In this document: piece by piece, positions 7,576 through 15,249 of the stretch | How the letters are laid out: the number at the start of each line of letters is the position of its first letter | Numbering within the stretch: position 1 is the first letter of the stretch | Origin: an uncultured Collinsella sp. | GTDB lineage: Bacteria; Actinomycetota; Coriobacteriia; Coriobacteriales; Coriobacteriaceae | Length of the DNA stretch: 21,553 nucleotides | Direction of reading: 5' to 3' | Assembly (NCBI GenBank): GCA_902464645.1 | Contig: CABQKL010000024.1 | Coordinates: 1 to 21,553 of the forward strand | Program-made: the position numbers and the translations under genes | Notes under the pieces: generated by a model | Seen by the model: only the letters and a program-made list of their open reading frames with translations | The model's database searches: none | What the model was told of the DNA's origin: nothing

Positions 7576-8319
7576 CTAGATGTCAAAAATGTAACGAGAT
7601 CCAACGATCCGCTGACGACCGATGATAAACGGCCGCCGCTGCTCATCGAAAAAGAAGGCATCCATGTAAAACAGGGGTTCGCCAACGGGAACCGCCAACA
7701 GCCGAGCGACCTCGGGCGACGCACACGCGATCTCGAGCGTGCACGGGTCGGTAAACGCGGGCGTACGGCCCGTCCGGTTGCGCACGAACTCAAAAATGGA
7801 TTGGTTAGATAGAGGTGCCGTTGATAGATAGGCGTTGTCCTCGTAAACATATATGTTGTTCTCGAGCATGACAGGGACGCCATCGGCAGTGCGCACGCGC
7901 TCAACGCAAATCAAGTCAGTTCCAACGGGAACACCAAAGAACTGCGCTTCGGTGGAATCCGCCGGCAGTATCTTTCTCGAAATGACACACGCCCCCGGTT
8001 CCATTCCGTTAACGCGGCATGCGTCCGAAAAACTCTGAACGTCATCCTTCTGGCGAATCTTGCGCTTGAGCTTGGGGGCATTGACAAACGTGCCTTTCCC
8101 CTGTCGCTTCGTTAGATAGCCCTGCTGGACGAGCTCCTCAATAGCGCGTCGCACGGTAACGCGGCCAACTTTATAGCTCTCAGCCAATTCGAATTCGTTG
8201 GGTATCCGCGCGCCTGCCTTGTAGGCGCCGGAGTTGATTTCGTTTTTAATGATATCAATGACCTGTTGGTACAGCGGTATCGCTGCTTTACCGTCAGTTG
8301 GCCCTTCAGTCGGTGGCAT
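7576..8319 (-). CDS. GntR-family (HutC/UTRA subfamily) transcriptional regulator
   Basis: 247 residues. A winged-helix GntR DNA-binding domain spans about 13-80 (IPLYQQVIDIIKNEI, then RIPNEFELAESYKVGRVTVR, then GYLTKRQGKGTFV). A UTRA effector-binding domain covers about 98-243 and ends in the usual hydrophobic strand pattern. FrlR of the E. coli fructoselysine operon has the same architecture. The ATG at 8319 has GGGAGAGGG upstream. It directly precedes the permease-frl genes on the same strand, so local repression relieved by a fructosamine phosphate or related sugar phosphate is the natural inference. The candidate operators at 7400-7439 are its most likely targets. Confidence 0.88.
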   Translation of the reverse strand: MPPTEGPTDGKAAIPLYQQVIDIIKNEINSGAYKAGARIPNEFELAESYKVGRVTVRRAIEELVQQGYLTKRQGKGTFVNAPKLKRKIRQKDDVQSFSDACRVNGMEPGACVISRKILPADSTEAQFFGVPVGTDLICVERVRTADGVPVMLENNIYVYEDNAYLSTAPLSNQSIFEFVRNRTGRTPAFTDPCTLEIACASPEVARLLAVPVGEPLFYMDAFFFDEQRRPFIIGRQRIVGSRYIFDI

Positions 8320-8346
8320 ATACCCTCTCCCAGCACAATTAATTCT

Positions 8347-8385
8347 AAAACGGGCTTAAGGGCATTCAACAAGCCCTTAAGCCCG
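8347..8385 (-). terminator. Intrinsic terminator after the HAD gene, just ahead of gntR
   Basis: CGGGCTTAAGGGC (8373-8385 on the minus strand) pairs perfectly with its complement at 8351-8363 around a 9-nt loop, followed by TTTTAGAATT. It stands 85 nt after the HAD stop and only 27 nt before the gntR start. It is therefore either the HAD terminator or a leader attenuator of gntR. Confidence 0.8.
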
Positions 8386-8469
8386 CATTAGCTTAAAGTA
8401 TGCTAGGTGTCGCACCAAAATGTTGGCTATTTACTCATCAGACCCGAAAAACGCGCAACTACCGCGCTC

Positions 8470-9129
8470 CTAAGAAAGCGTGAGCAGCTCCGGCAGCTGG
8501 TCGATAATCTTGTCCGCGGCATCCTGGCTAAAGCCAAAGCGCTCCTCGCGCTTGGCAATGACCGTCAGGCCGGCTCGCTTACCCGCGGTAATGCCCGGAA
8601 CGGAATCCTCAACGCAGCAGCAGCGATTCGCGGGCAGCCCCAGCAGGTCCAGCGCATGCAGGTAGATGTCGGGCTCGGGCTTGCTCTCCTTAAACTGCTC
8701 GCCGCTCACCACATACTCAAAGGCATCCGACAGCCCGCATGCGTTGAGCACTTCCTCGATGCTAACCATGGGCGACGAGCTGGCAAGCGCCACGCGAACG
8801 CCACGGCGCGGCAGCTCTCGAATCGTATCCACGGCGCCTGGGTTAATCAAAGCCTGATAGTCGCGCGGACGCTTATGAGCCCATTCGTCCCAACGGGCCA
8901 ACGCTTCCTCGCCAGTGAAATGCCCCTTACCGGCACGCTCAAACCAATCGACCAGCATATGCAGGAAGAACTGATGCGAGGTACCGACCTGCCCATTCAA
9001 CTCCTCTTGAGTCAGATTAAGCCCAAGCTCCTTGGCAAACGCGGCAGTCTCGCCCAGGTAGTAATACTCGGTATCGACAATGACGCCGTCCATGTCAAAG
9101 ATAACGGCATCGAACGGAAATGCGGACAC
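8470..9129 (-). CDS. HAD-superfamily hydrolase, beta-phosphoglucomutase/phosphatase-like
   Basis: 219 residues with all four HAD motifs. Motif I is FDMDGVIVDT (11-20; Asp12 nucleophile, Asp14 acid/base). Motif II is the Ser-rich ALASSSPM. Motif III is the Lys in ESKPEPDIY. Motif IV is CCVEDSVPGITAGKRAG. The helical cap between motifs I and II places it in the HAD-IA group with beta-phosphoglucomutase-like phosphatases. It probably removes or moves a phosphate on a small sugar phosphate in the cytoplasm. A longer reading frame begins at 9177, but it would run through the preceding terminator; GTG at 9129, with GGGAGGG 4 nt before it, is the likely start. It is flanked by terminators on both sides, so probably monocistronic. 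Confidence 0.88.
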   Translation of the reverse strand: MSAFPFDAVIFDMDGVIVDTEYYYLGETAAFAKELGLNLTQEELNGQVGTSHQFFLHMLVDWFERAGKGHFTGEEALARWDEWAHKRPRDYQALINPGAVDTIRELPRRGVRVALASSSPMVSIEEVLNACGLSDAFEYVVSGEQFKESKPEPDIYLHALDLLGLPANRCCCVEDSVPGITAGKRAGLTVIAKREERFGFSQDAADKIIDQLPELLTLS

Positions 9130-9142
9130 GGCACCCTCCCTA

Positions 9143-9170
9143 ACAAAAGGACGCCCGCGAGCAGGCGCCC
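9143..9170 (-). terminator. Intrinsic terminator after the Cof-type gene
   Basis: On the minus strand GGGCGCCT pairs with GGGCGTCC (8 bp, wobble pairs included) around the loop GCTCGC, followed at once by TTTTGT. It lies between the stop of the Cof-like gene (9194) and the GTG start of the next HAD gene (9129). Confidence 0.75.
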
Positions 9171-9193
9171 GAACCATGCATTAATCGGCGATT

Positions 9194-10036
9194 CTAACCC
9201 AGCAGCTTATCCAGCGCCACTGCAATACCATCTTCGTTGTTATTGGCGGTCACCATCTGGGCCACGGCCTTAACCTCATCGACGGCGTTGTCCATGGCAA
9301 CACCGGTGCCGGCCCACTCAATCATGGACTTGTCGTTCTGGCCGTCGCCAAACGATACGACCTCGCTGGCATCGATGCCGAGCTTGGGCAGGGCACCCTC
9401 GAGCGCATGGGCTTTGTCGATACCGGGCGCCGTGTACTCAAAGTACCAGTCGGCCGTAAACATGCCCGAAAGCGTCTGGGTAAAGGGCGCATACATCTCC
9501 TCGTAATGCGCCTGCAGGTAGGCCGGATCGCCCGCAGTGAGTAGCTTGTCCACGGGATAAGCATCAGCGACCTCATGCAGGCTCTCCACCTCGCGAATCT
9601 TAAGATCGCACGCGTCGCGCTCATACTTGACGATATTCTTCTGCGAGCCGTCAGGCAGCGTGATCATGCAATGGTACGAGTCCTCGACATGCAAATCACG
9701 ACCGAGCGAAATCATAGGGATCACGTCAAAATTACGCAGGTGATCAATCAGGCGATGCAATTCGTCGGCAGGCATAGCCTGATCGAACAGCACCTCGTCG
9801 GTCTGAGCGTCGACCACATGCGCGCCGTTAAAGGCCACCAGCAGACCGTCATGGTTTTGAAGGTCGAGCTCCTGCGCCAAGGCGTGCAGCCCCCATGCGG
9901 GACGGCCCGAAGCCAAGATGAGCTTAATGCCCGATTCCTGCGCCGCGAGCAGCTTCTCGCGCGTACGCGAGCTAATCACTTTCTGGTCGTTGGTGAGCGT
10001 ACCGTCGATATCCATCGCGATGGCTTTGATTGCCAT
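9194..10036 (-). CDS. Cof-type HAD-IIB sugar phosphatase
   Basis: 280 residues. Motif I is AMDIDGTLTND (7-17; Asp9 and Asp11), motif II LILASGRPAWG, and motif IV SFGDGQNDKSMIEWAGTGVAMDNA near the C-terminus (written in parts SFGDGQNDKSM and GVAMDNA). The large C2 cap between motifs II and III is typical of the Cof/YidA/YbiV-like HAD-IIB family. These enzymes dephosphorylate sugar phosphates or phosphorylated cofactors with loose specificity, in the cytoplasm. The start at 10036 has a strong AAGGAGG. It has its own terminator at 9143-9170. The substrate cannot be predicted; proximity to the frl-like locus may be chance. Confidence 0.9.
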   Translation of the reverse strand: MAIKAIAMDIDGTLTNDQKVISSRTREKLLAAQESGIKLILASGRPAWGLHALAQELDLQNHDGLLVAFNGAHVVDAQTDEVLFDQAMPADELHRLIDHLRNFDVIPMISLGRDLHVEDSYHCMITLPDGSQKNIVKYERDACDLKIREVESLHEVADAYPVDKLLTAGDPAYLQAHYEEMYAPFTQTLSGMFTADWYFEYTAPGIDKAHALEGALPKLGIDASEVVSFGDGQNDKSMIEWAGTGVAMDNAVDEVKAVAQMVTANNNEDGIAVALDKLLG

Positions 10037-10154
10037 ATGTGCCTCCTTGCATCGTTTTTATCGCGCACTATCTTATCCGAGCCGGGGCACGTTCGCACAG
10101 CGCGCGTATGACGGTTGCAAAACCACCCCATTTGAAACAAAGGCAAAAAAGTAC

Positions 10155-10183
10155 TTGCAAAGACGCGTTCCGACATATAAGTT
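10155..10183 (+). promoter_or_regulatory. Weak candidate promoter for the ClpP/coupling-ATPase module
   Basis: TTGCAA (10155-10160) and TAAGTT (10178-10183) have a 17-bp spacer. This would give a leader of about 340 nt before the first start codon. A second possibility is TTGATA (from 10182) with TTTTAA 17 bp later. Neither is strong. Confidence 0.3.
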
Positions 10184-10444
10184 GATAAAAGATCGCTGTT
10201 GCGGTTTTAAGTAGATCGAGCATATTCAGTTTCAGTTTTCAGCGTGTAAGAGAAAGAAGATCGGCAAAGTACAACCCCAAACGCAATGACAACTTAATGA
10301 GGTAACTGCCACATGTGAGGCGCCCAGGGCATTGCTGTCTCGATTTTGAGCACGATGCCTTCCGCCCTGCATGGGCCGTTCCATCCCGCCCCTGCAGCAA
10401 CTGCCTCACGGGCTCATTGAAAACCGCATAGCACCCCAACGTCA

Positions 10445-10480
10445 GCACATCACCCACGGCAAGCACATCACTCACGACAA
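10445..10480 (+). repeat. Tandem 18-bp direct repeat in a CA-rich leader
   Basis: GCACATCACCCACGGCAA (10445-10462) is followed directly by GCACATCACTCACGACAA (10463-10480), with 16 of 18 positions the same. A third CACATCA occurs at 10485. The repeats lie 47 nt before the start of the unknown gene, in a stretch almost free of G, so the RNA there should be unstructured. Confidence 0.6.
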
Positions 10481-10526
10481 CCAACACATCAACAAACAGC
10501 ACGAACATCAACCGATTGGAGAAGCT

Positions 10527-11417
10527 ATGACAAACCACCACGCTGAAGACGGCGATAAGAAAAGCATTCTGGATGCCCGCATTGAGCGAGCATATGCAAA
10601 CGAATATGACGCCGCCTTTGCCGCCGCGACCATCAAGAACTACGCGTCGCTACCGCTCGCGACGATCTTGGCCGACCACCCTCAACTGCTGAAGCGCTGC
10701 ACAAAGATCATGGGCGACCCCGACATTCGCAAGCTGACAGACCCCTATGCCCCAAAACGCGACAACGATTCGTACGTTCTTACCGTAGGCTGCCTAGCCC
10801 ATATGCTTACGGCGCTCGACACGAAACTCAAGCTCGAATGGGAACCCGACGAGCGTCATGAACTCGAAAGCAAGCGGAACACCCTGCGCACCGCACTGTT
10901 CCTTCCGCTGGACGGCCTCAAGCGCTGCAACGTCGAGCTCAATACACAGGCGCGGCAAAAGCCCGGGACCACGGGGCAGAAAACTCCAAGACCCCATGCG
11001 GCCATCGTCGACCGCAACCGATATAACCGCATGACCGCGCACTTTTCCGCCGAGGGAGCAGCCATAAGGACGCTGATCGATCTGCTGTGCCTCCTGAGCA
11101 TCAACGAGCTATTTGAGGGCTATCTCGCCCTTGTTCCCGCGACGGCACCCAAGTCGGTAGCAAAGATCATCGAGACCTGCAGACGCCAGTTTGAGCGCCA
11201 TCGCAATGGCAGCGAGATGAGCGCCAGCATCGCGCAGTACTACGCGGCTCATTACAAAAATGACGGATGTGCCCCTGTCGAGCATCAGCTGCGGCTCGCC
11301 TACACCACGCCCGCCGCAACGCTCCATCGCTTTGGAGCCTTTGGCGCTTGCGAGCCGCACGAACAGGCAGCCTGCCCCACAACCGAGCTCGATCTCAGGC
11401 TCGGACGAACTCTGTAG
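10527..11417 (+). CDS. Hypothetical protein upstream of ClpP-coupling ATPase fusion
   Basis: 296 residues; I do not recognise a family. The protein looks soluble and mostly alpha-helical, with charged stretches (such as DGDKKSILDARIERAYANEY near the N-terminus, and EWEPDERHELESKRNTLRTA). One more hydrophobic helix, IRTLIDLLCLLSINELFEGY, lies at about 191-210, too polar at its end for a clear membrane segment. There is no signal peptide and no catalytic motif I can name. The ATG at 10527 is chosen for the TTGGAGAAG before it; an extension to 10371 would translate the CA-repeat leader. It precedes the fusion gene by 63 nt with no terminator between them, so the two are probably an operon and may work together. 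Confidence 0.75.
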   Translation: MTNHHAEDGDKKSILDARIERAYANEYDAAFAAATIKNYASLPLATILADHPQLLKRCTKIMGDPDIRKLTDPYAPKRDNDSYVLTVGCLAHMLTALDTKLKLEWEPDERHELESKRNTLRTALFLPLDGLKRCNVELNTQARQKPGTTGQKTPRPHAAIVDRNRYNRMTAHFSAEGAAIRTLIDLLCLLSINELFEGYLALVPATAPKSVAKIIETCRRQFERHRNGSEMSASIAQYYAAHYKNDGCAPVEHQLRLAYTTPAATLHRFGAFGACEPHEQAACPTTELDLRLGRTL

Positions 11418-11480
11418 CCCACCAGCCTCTGCGCGGGCTATAACCCTATTCCACAACACAACCAACAGAAAGGAGTCCCC

Positions 11481-13394
11481 ATGGACACCAATCATTCCCC
11501 CATCATCAGCCCCCTCACCATGCGTGAATCCGCCCGAGGTATCACGCTCACCAGCATTTACGATGAGATGCTCGCCCGTCGCGAGCTCTCCGTCATGGGA
11601 AACATCGAAACCCCGATGGCCCACGACCTATGCCAGCAGATTCGCCTGCTCGATGCCACCGACCCCAGCCGCCCCATCACCATATTTGTCGCCAGCGCCG
11701 GCGGAAGCGTGCGATCGGGTCTTGCGATCTATGACGCCATGCGCCTCGCATCGTGCCCCATCCGCACCGTCTGCCTGGAATTCGCCGCGTCCATGGGCGC
11801 CGTGATCTTTATGGGCGGCGACGATCGCCGTATGGCGCCCCATGCAGAGCTCATGATTCACGACCCGCTGATCCCCCAGGGGGCAGGCGGCTCGGCACTT
11901 GCGCTGCAGGAAACCAGCCGGCGTCTCATGCAGACCCGCAAGACCCTCACGCAAATCCTCTCGGAACGCAGCGGCCTCACGCCCAAGCGCATCCAGTCCC
12001 TCACTGCAAAAGACACCTACCTTTCGGCCGAGCGCGCCGTCGAGCTCGGCTTTGCCCACGAAATCCTCTCGACCACCAAGGAGGTCCCCATGTCTAACCT
12101 CGCCAGCCACCTCGCCGCATCTGAGTCCGCATCGTCCACCATCCTCGCCAAGGATCGAACGCTTTCCTGCGACACCCGCCAAACGGGACTCAACAACAAT
12201 GCACTTGTGATCGGCCCCTCGGGAGCCGGCAAGACCCGAAACGTCCTCAAGCCCAACCTGCTGCAAATGAACGCAAGCTACATCGTGCTCGACACCAAAG
12301 GCACGCTCTGTCGCGAAGTGGGACCCGTGCTGGCAGCCCACGGCTACCGCGTGCAATGTCTCAACTTCGCCGACCTCAACACCGTCCCGGCCCTTGCGCC
12401 CGGCATCGAGCGCTGCGGCTACAACCCCCTGAGGCACATTCGCCGCAAGGCGGACGGCAGGCCCAACCAGCAGGACATCCTCTCGGTGGCAAAGGCCATC
12501 TGCCCCATCGAGGACAACAACCAGCCTTTTTGGGATCATGCGGCGGCAAACCTGCTGTCGTGTCTTATCGCCTACGTCACCGAACAGCTACCCGCCGACG
12601 AGCAGACGATCAGCTCGGTCATCAAGCTGATCGAGCACCTGCAGGACGGTGCCACGGGTCGATTGTTTGACGACCTGATCACGACCGACCCCCAAAGCTA
12701 TGCCCTCTCGCTATGGCGGCGCTACGCCATTACGCAAAATGCCGAGCGCATGCACGCGAGCATCGTCGGCATCCTTGCCGAAAAGGTCATGTGTCTGGGA
12801 TTCGACGGTGCGGCACAGCTCTATCGTGAGTGCCATCAGGTGGACTTCGCTTCCATGGGACACACCCCCTGCGCCCTGTTTGTAACCGTAAGCGATATTG
12901 ACCGCAATCTCGATCCGCTGACCGGCCTCTTTATTTCGCAGGCGTTTATGGGCCTCATTCGTGAGGCCGATAGGCAGCCCGACGGCAGCCTGCCCATGCC
13001 CGTGCGCTTTATGCTCGATGACTTCGCAAATCTGCAGATCCCCCAGATCGACAACGTGCTCTCGATTATCCGAAGCCGCAACATCTGGGCAACGCTGCTG
13101 CTGCAGTCGACCAACCAGCTCGATGCGCTCTATGGCGAGGCACGCGCTCGCTCCATCATGGGCAACTGCGACACGCATCTGGTGCTGGCATTCCAGGATC
13201 CAGAGAGTGCCCGGGTGTTTTCCGACCGCGCCGACGCGCTCCCCAGCACGCTCATGGCGACGCCGATCGATCGCTCGTGGCTCTTTGTACGCGGTCGCAC
13301 TCCCGAACAGGTCGAGCGCTTTAGGCTCGAAGACCATCCGCTCTACGGGGAGCTGCCCGAGGCGCAGCGAGGCCATGCGGAGGCCGAGATCTAG
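11481..13394 (+). CDS. ClpP-like serine protease fused to VirD4/TraG-type coupling ATPase
   Basis: 637 residues in one uninterrupted frame, after AAAGGAG. Residues about 20-197 are ClpP-like: FVASAGGSVRSGLAIYDAM (69-87), FAASMGA with Ser104, LMIHDPL with His127 and AKDTYLSAERAVELGF with Asp178 give an intact catalytic triad. Residues about 204-637 are a VirD4/TraG-like type IV coupling ATPase: LDTRQTG-like entry, Walker A GPSGAGKT (245-252), VLDTKGTLCREVG (269-281), CGYNPLRHI, Walker B FMLDDFANLQIP (510-521) and LLQSTNQLDALYG (540-552). The N-terminal membrane helices usual in coupling proteins are missing; the protease takes their place. Known coupling proteins form hexamers that move DNA or protein; ClpP forms ring chambers. 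A fused protease-motor, a domesticated transfer ATPase or a defence function are all possible. No relaxase or pilus gene is nearby. Confidence 0.85.
   Translation: MDTNHSPIISPLTMRESARGITLTSIYDEMLARRELSVMGNIETPMAHDLCQQIRLLDATDPSRPITIFVASAGGSVRSGLAIYDAMRLASCPIRTVCLEFAASMGAVIFMGGDDRRMAPHAELMIHDPLIPQGAGGSALALQETSRRLMQTRKTLTQILSERSGLTPKRIQSLTAKDTYLSAERAVELGFAHEILSTTKEVPMSNLASHLAASESASSTILAKDRTLSCDTRQTGLNNNALVIGPSGAGKTRNVLKPNLLQMNASYIVLDTKGTLCREVGPVLAAHGYRVQCLNFADLNTVPALAPGIERCGYNPLRHIRRKADGRPNQQDILSVAKAICPIEDNNQPFWDHAAANLLSCLIAYVTEQLPADEQTISSVIKLIEHLQDGATGRLFDDLITTDPQSYALSLWRRYAITQNAERMHASIVGILAEKVMCLGFDGAAQLYRECHQVDFASMGHTPCALFVTVSDIDRNLDPLTGLFISQAFMGLIREADRQPDGSLPMPVRFMLDDFANLQIPQIDNVLSIIRSRNIWATLLLQSTNQLDALYGEARARSIMGNCDTHLVLAFQDPESARVFSDRADALPSTLMATPIDRSWLFVRGRTPEQVERFRLEDHPLYGELPEAQRGHAEAEI
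12078..12092 (+). promoter_or_regulatory. Internal Shine-Dalgarno and ATG at the protease/ATPase junction
   Basis: AAGGAGG (12078-12084) is followed by TCCC(C) and an in-frame ATG at 12090, codon 204 of the fusion gene. The pattern nearly copies the start of the fusion itself (AAGGAGTCCCC then ATG at 11481). Translation from here would give the ATPase alone, 434 residues, ending at the same stop (13394). It looks like the real start of a formerly separate ATPase gene. Confidence 0.7.
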
Positions 13395-13464
13395 GCGCAG
13401 GGTTCTCGCAGCGCGCGGCGCCCCGGCGATGTTCCACAAAGGCCGTGCGCCCCGGGACCACGGC

Positions 13465-13502
13465 AAAGCAAAGGGGCCCGCATCCGATGGGATACGGGCC
13501 CC
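13465..13502 (-). terminator. Intrinsic terminator of pgi
   Basis: On the minus strand GGGGCCCG and CGGGCCCC form an 8-bp GC stem, continued after one mismatch by ATCC/GGAT around a 4-nt loop, followed by TTTGCTTTG. It begins 33 nt after the pgi stop. The convergent fusion gene ends at 13394, and the same stem may help stop its transcripts. Confidence 0.8.
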
Positions 13503-13535
13503 TGGCTATAAGGCGCAATGCGTTAACAGCAGCGA

Positions 13536-15230
13536 CTACTTGCGGTGAGCGCGGTAGAACTCGATGAGCGCCTGGGTCGAAGCGTCCTGCTCGGCCTTGG
13601 CGGCGTCGTCGTGGAAGGCCGGGGTGATCTGCTTGGCAAGCTGCTTGCCCAGCTCGACGCCCCACTGGTCGTAGGAGTCGATGCCCCAGACCGTGCCCTC
13701 GACAAACGTGATGTGCTCGTACAGGGCGATGAGCTCGCCGAGCGCAAACGGGGTCAGCGTGTCACCGAAGATCGAGGTCGTCGGGCGGTTGCCCTCAAAG
13801 CAACGGGCCGGGACGATCTGCTCGGGCGTGCCCTCGGCGCGCACCTCATCGGCCGTCTTACCAAAAGCGAGCGCCTTGGTCTGGGCCAGGAAGTTGCCCA
13901 GGAACAGCTCATGCACGTCCTGACCGCTATCGGTCGCAGGGTTGGCAGTGTTGGCGAAGGCGATGAAATCGGCCGGAACCACCACGGTGCCCTGGTGCAG
14001 CAGCTGGTAGAAGGCATGCTGGCCGTTGGTGCCGGGCTCGCCCCAGAAGATCTCACCGGTGTCGGAGGTCACGGCGCTGCCGTCCCAGCGGACATGCTTG
14101 CCGTTGGACTCCATGGTGAGCTGCTGCAGGTAGGCCGGGAAGCGGTGCAGATACTGGCAGTACGGAAGCACGGCGTGGCTCTTGGAACCGAAGAAGTTGA
14201 CGTACCAGACGTTGAGCAGACCCATCAGCGCGACGGCATTGTTCTCGAGCGGCGTGTTGCAGAAGTACTCGTCGATGGCGTGGAAGCCCTCGAGGAACTG
14301 CTGGAAGCGCTCGGGGCCGAGCACGACGATCAGCGACAGGCCCACGGCGGAGTCGACAGAATAGCGGCCGCCGACCCAGTTCCAGAAACCGAAGGCGTTT
14401 GCGGGGTCGATACCGAAGGCCTCAACCTTCTCGAGTGCGGTGGAAACGGCGACAAAGTGCTTTGCCACGGCCTCGGCGTTCTGCTCATCGGAACCGTCGA
14501 TGGCACCCTGAGCCTTGAGCTGCTCGAGCATCCAGGTCTTGACCTCGCGAGCGTTGGTGAGGGTCTCGAGCGTGGTGAAAGTCTTGGAAACGATGATCAC
14601 GAGCGTGGTCTCGGGATCGAGGCCCTTGAGCTTCTCTGCCTGATCGTTGGGGTCAATGTTGGAGATGTAACGGCAGTCGATACCGGCGTCGGCGTAGGGA
14701 CGCAGGGCCTCGTAGGCCATGACCGGGCCCAGGTCGGAGCCACCGATGCCGATGGACACCAGATGCTCGATCTTTTTGCCGGTAACGCCCTTCCACTCAC
14801 CGGAGCGCACGCGCTCGGCGAAGGCATACATGCGGTCGAGGACCTCGTGCACGTCGGCGACGACGTCCTGGCCGTCGACGATGAGCTGGCCCTTCTCGCT
14901 TGCCGGGCGGCGCAGCGCGGTGTGCAGGACGGCGCGGTCCTCGGTGGTGTTGATGTGCTCGCCGGAGAACATGGCGTCGCGGCGCTCCTCGAGCTTCACC
15001 TCGCGGGCAAGATCGCACAGCAGCTTGACGGTCTCATCGGTCACAAGGTTCTTGGACAGATCGAAGTGCAGGTCACCAGCGTCAAAGCTCAGCTTGTTCA
15101 CGCGCTCGGCATCGGCGGCGAACCAGGCCTTGAGGTCGATACCTTCGGCCTCGAGCTTCTCCTGATGAGCCTCGAGCGCCTTCCAAGCGGCAGTCGACGT
15201 AGCATCGATAGGTGCGGCAACAGTTGCCAT
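13536..15230 (-). CDS. pgi: Glucose-6-phosphate isomerase
   Basis: 564 residues, close to the usual length of bacterial long-form Pgi (about 550). Signatures: SIGIGGSDLGP in the first SIS domain, the PGI signature region with ENNAVALMGLLNVWYVNFFG (in parts ENNAVALMG and NVWYVNFFG), and the second signature GEPGTNGQHAFYQLLHQGT. It interconverts glucose 6-phosphate and fructose 6-phosphate in glycolysis and gluconeogenesis. ATG 15230 is used because GAGGAGG precedes it; the frame stays open to 15257 with no ribosome-binding site. It stands alone, with its own promoter candidate and terminator. It would also take the glucose 6-phosphate released by the FrlB-like enzyme. Confidence 0.97.
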   Translation of the reverse strand: MATVAAPIDATSTAAWKALEAHQEKLEAEGIDLKAWFAADAERVNKLSFDAGDLHFDLSKNLVTDETVKLLCDLAREVKLEERRDAMFSGEHINTTEDRAVLHTALRRPASEKGQLIVDGQDVVADVHEVLDRMYAFAERVRSGEWKGVTGKKIEHLVSIGIGGSDLGPVMAYEALRPYADAGIDCRYISNIDPNDQAEKLKGLDPETTLVIIVSKTFTTLETLTNAREVKTWMLEQLKAQGAIDGSDEQNAEAVAKHFVAVSTALEKVEAFGIDPANAFGFWNWVGGRYSVDSAVGLSLIVVLGPERFQQFLEGFHAIDEYFCNTPLENNAVALMGLLNVWYVNFFGSKSHAVLPYCQYLHRFPAYLQQLTMESNGKHVRWDGSAVTSDTGEIFWGEPGTNGQHAFYQLLHQGTVVVPADFIAFANTANPATDSGQDVHELFLGNFLAQTKALAFGKTADEVRAEGTPEQIVPARCFEGNRPTTSIFGDTLTPFALGELIALYEHITFVEGTVWGIDSYDQWGVELGKQLAKQITPAFHDDAAKAEQDASTQALIEFYRAHRK

Positions 15231-15249
15231 AAAGTCCTCCTCAGCATAC

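Larger units (their letters stand above)
10037..10526. other. 490-base intergenic region between Cof-type gene and unknown gene
   Basis: This divergent spacer holds no convincing gene. The left part should carry the promoter of the Cof-type gene; a possible -10 (TAAGAT, minus strand, 10075-10070) has only a poor -35. The middle is AT-richer and has candidate plus-strand promoters near 10155-10183. At 10325-10369 CAGGGC can pair with GCCCTG as the base of a long leader stem-loop, and GTGAGGC (10315-10321) is repeated inverted at 10403-10409. The last 80 bases are rich in C and A, with almost no G, and contain the tandem repeat at 10445-10480. A reading frame through 10371-10526 is only an upstream extension of the next gene. 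Confidence 0.6.

Noticed and set aside
10445..10498. CRISPR-like array
   Set aside because: The repeat units touch each other without spacers and only two are well matched; no cas genes are present.
11628..13466. Two long minus-strand frames (11628-12539 and 12711-13466) opposite the fusion gene
   Set aside because: The plus strand carries clear ClpP and VirD4 motifs across this stretch; the antisense frames show none.
10037..13535. Complete integrative or conjugative element
   Set aside because: Apart from the coupling-type ATPase there is no relaxase, integrase, pilus gene or flanking direct repeat in the region.
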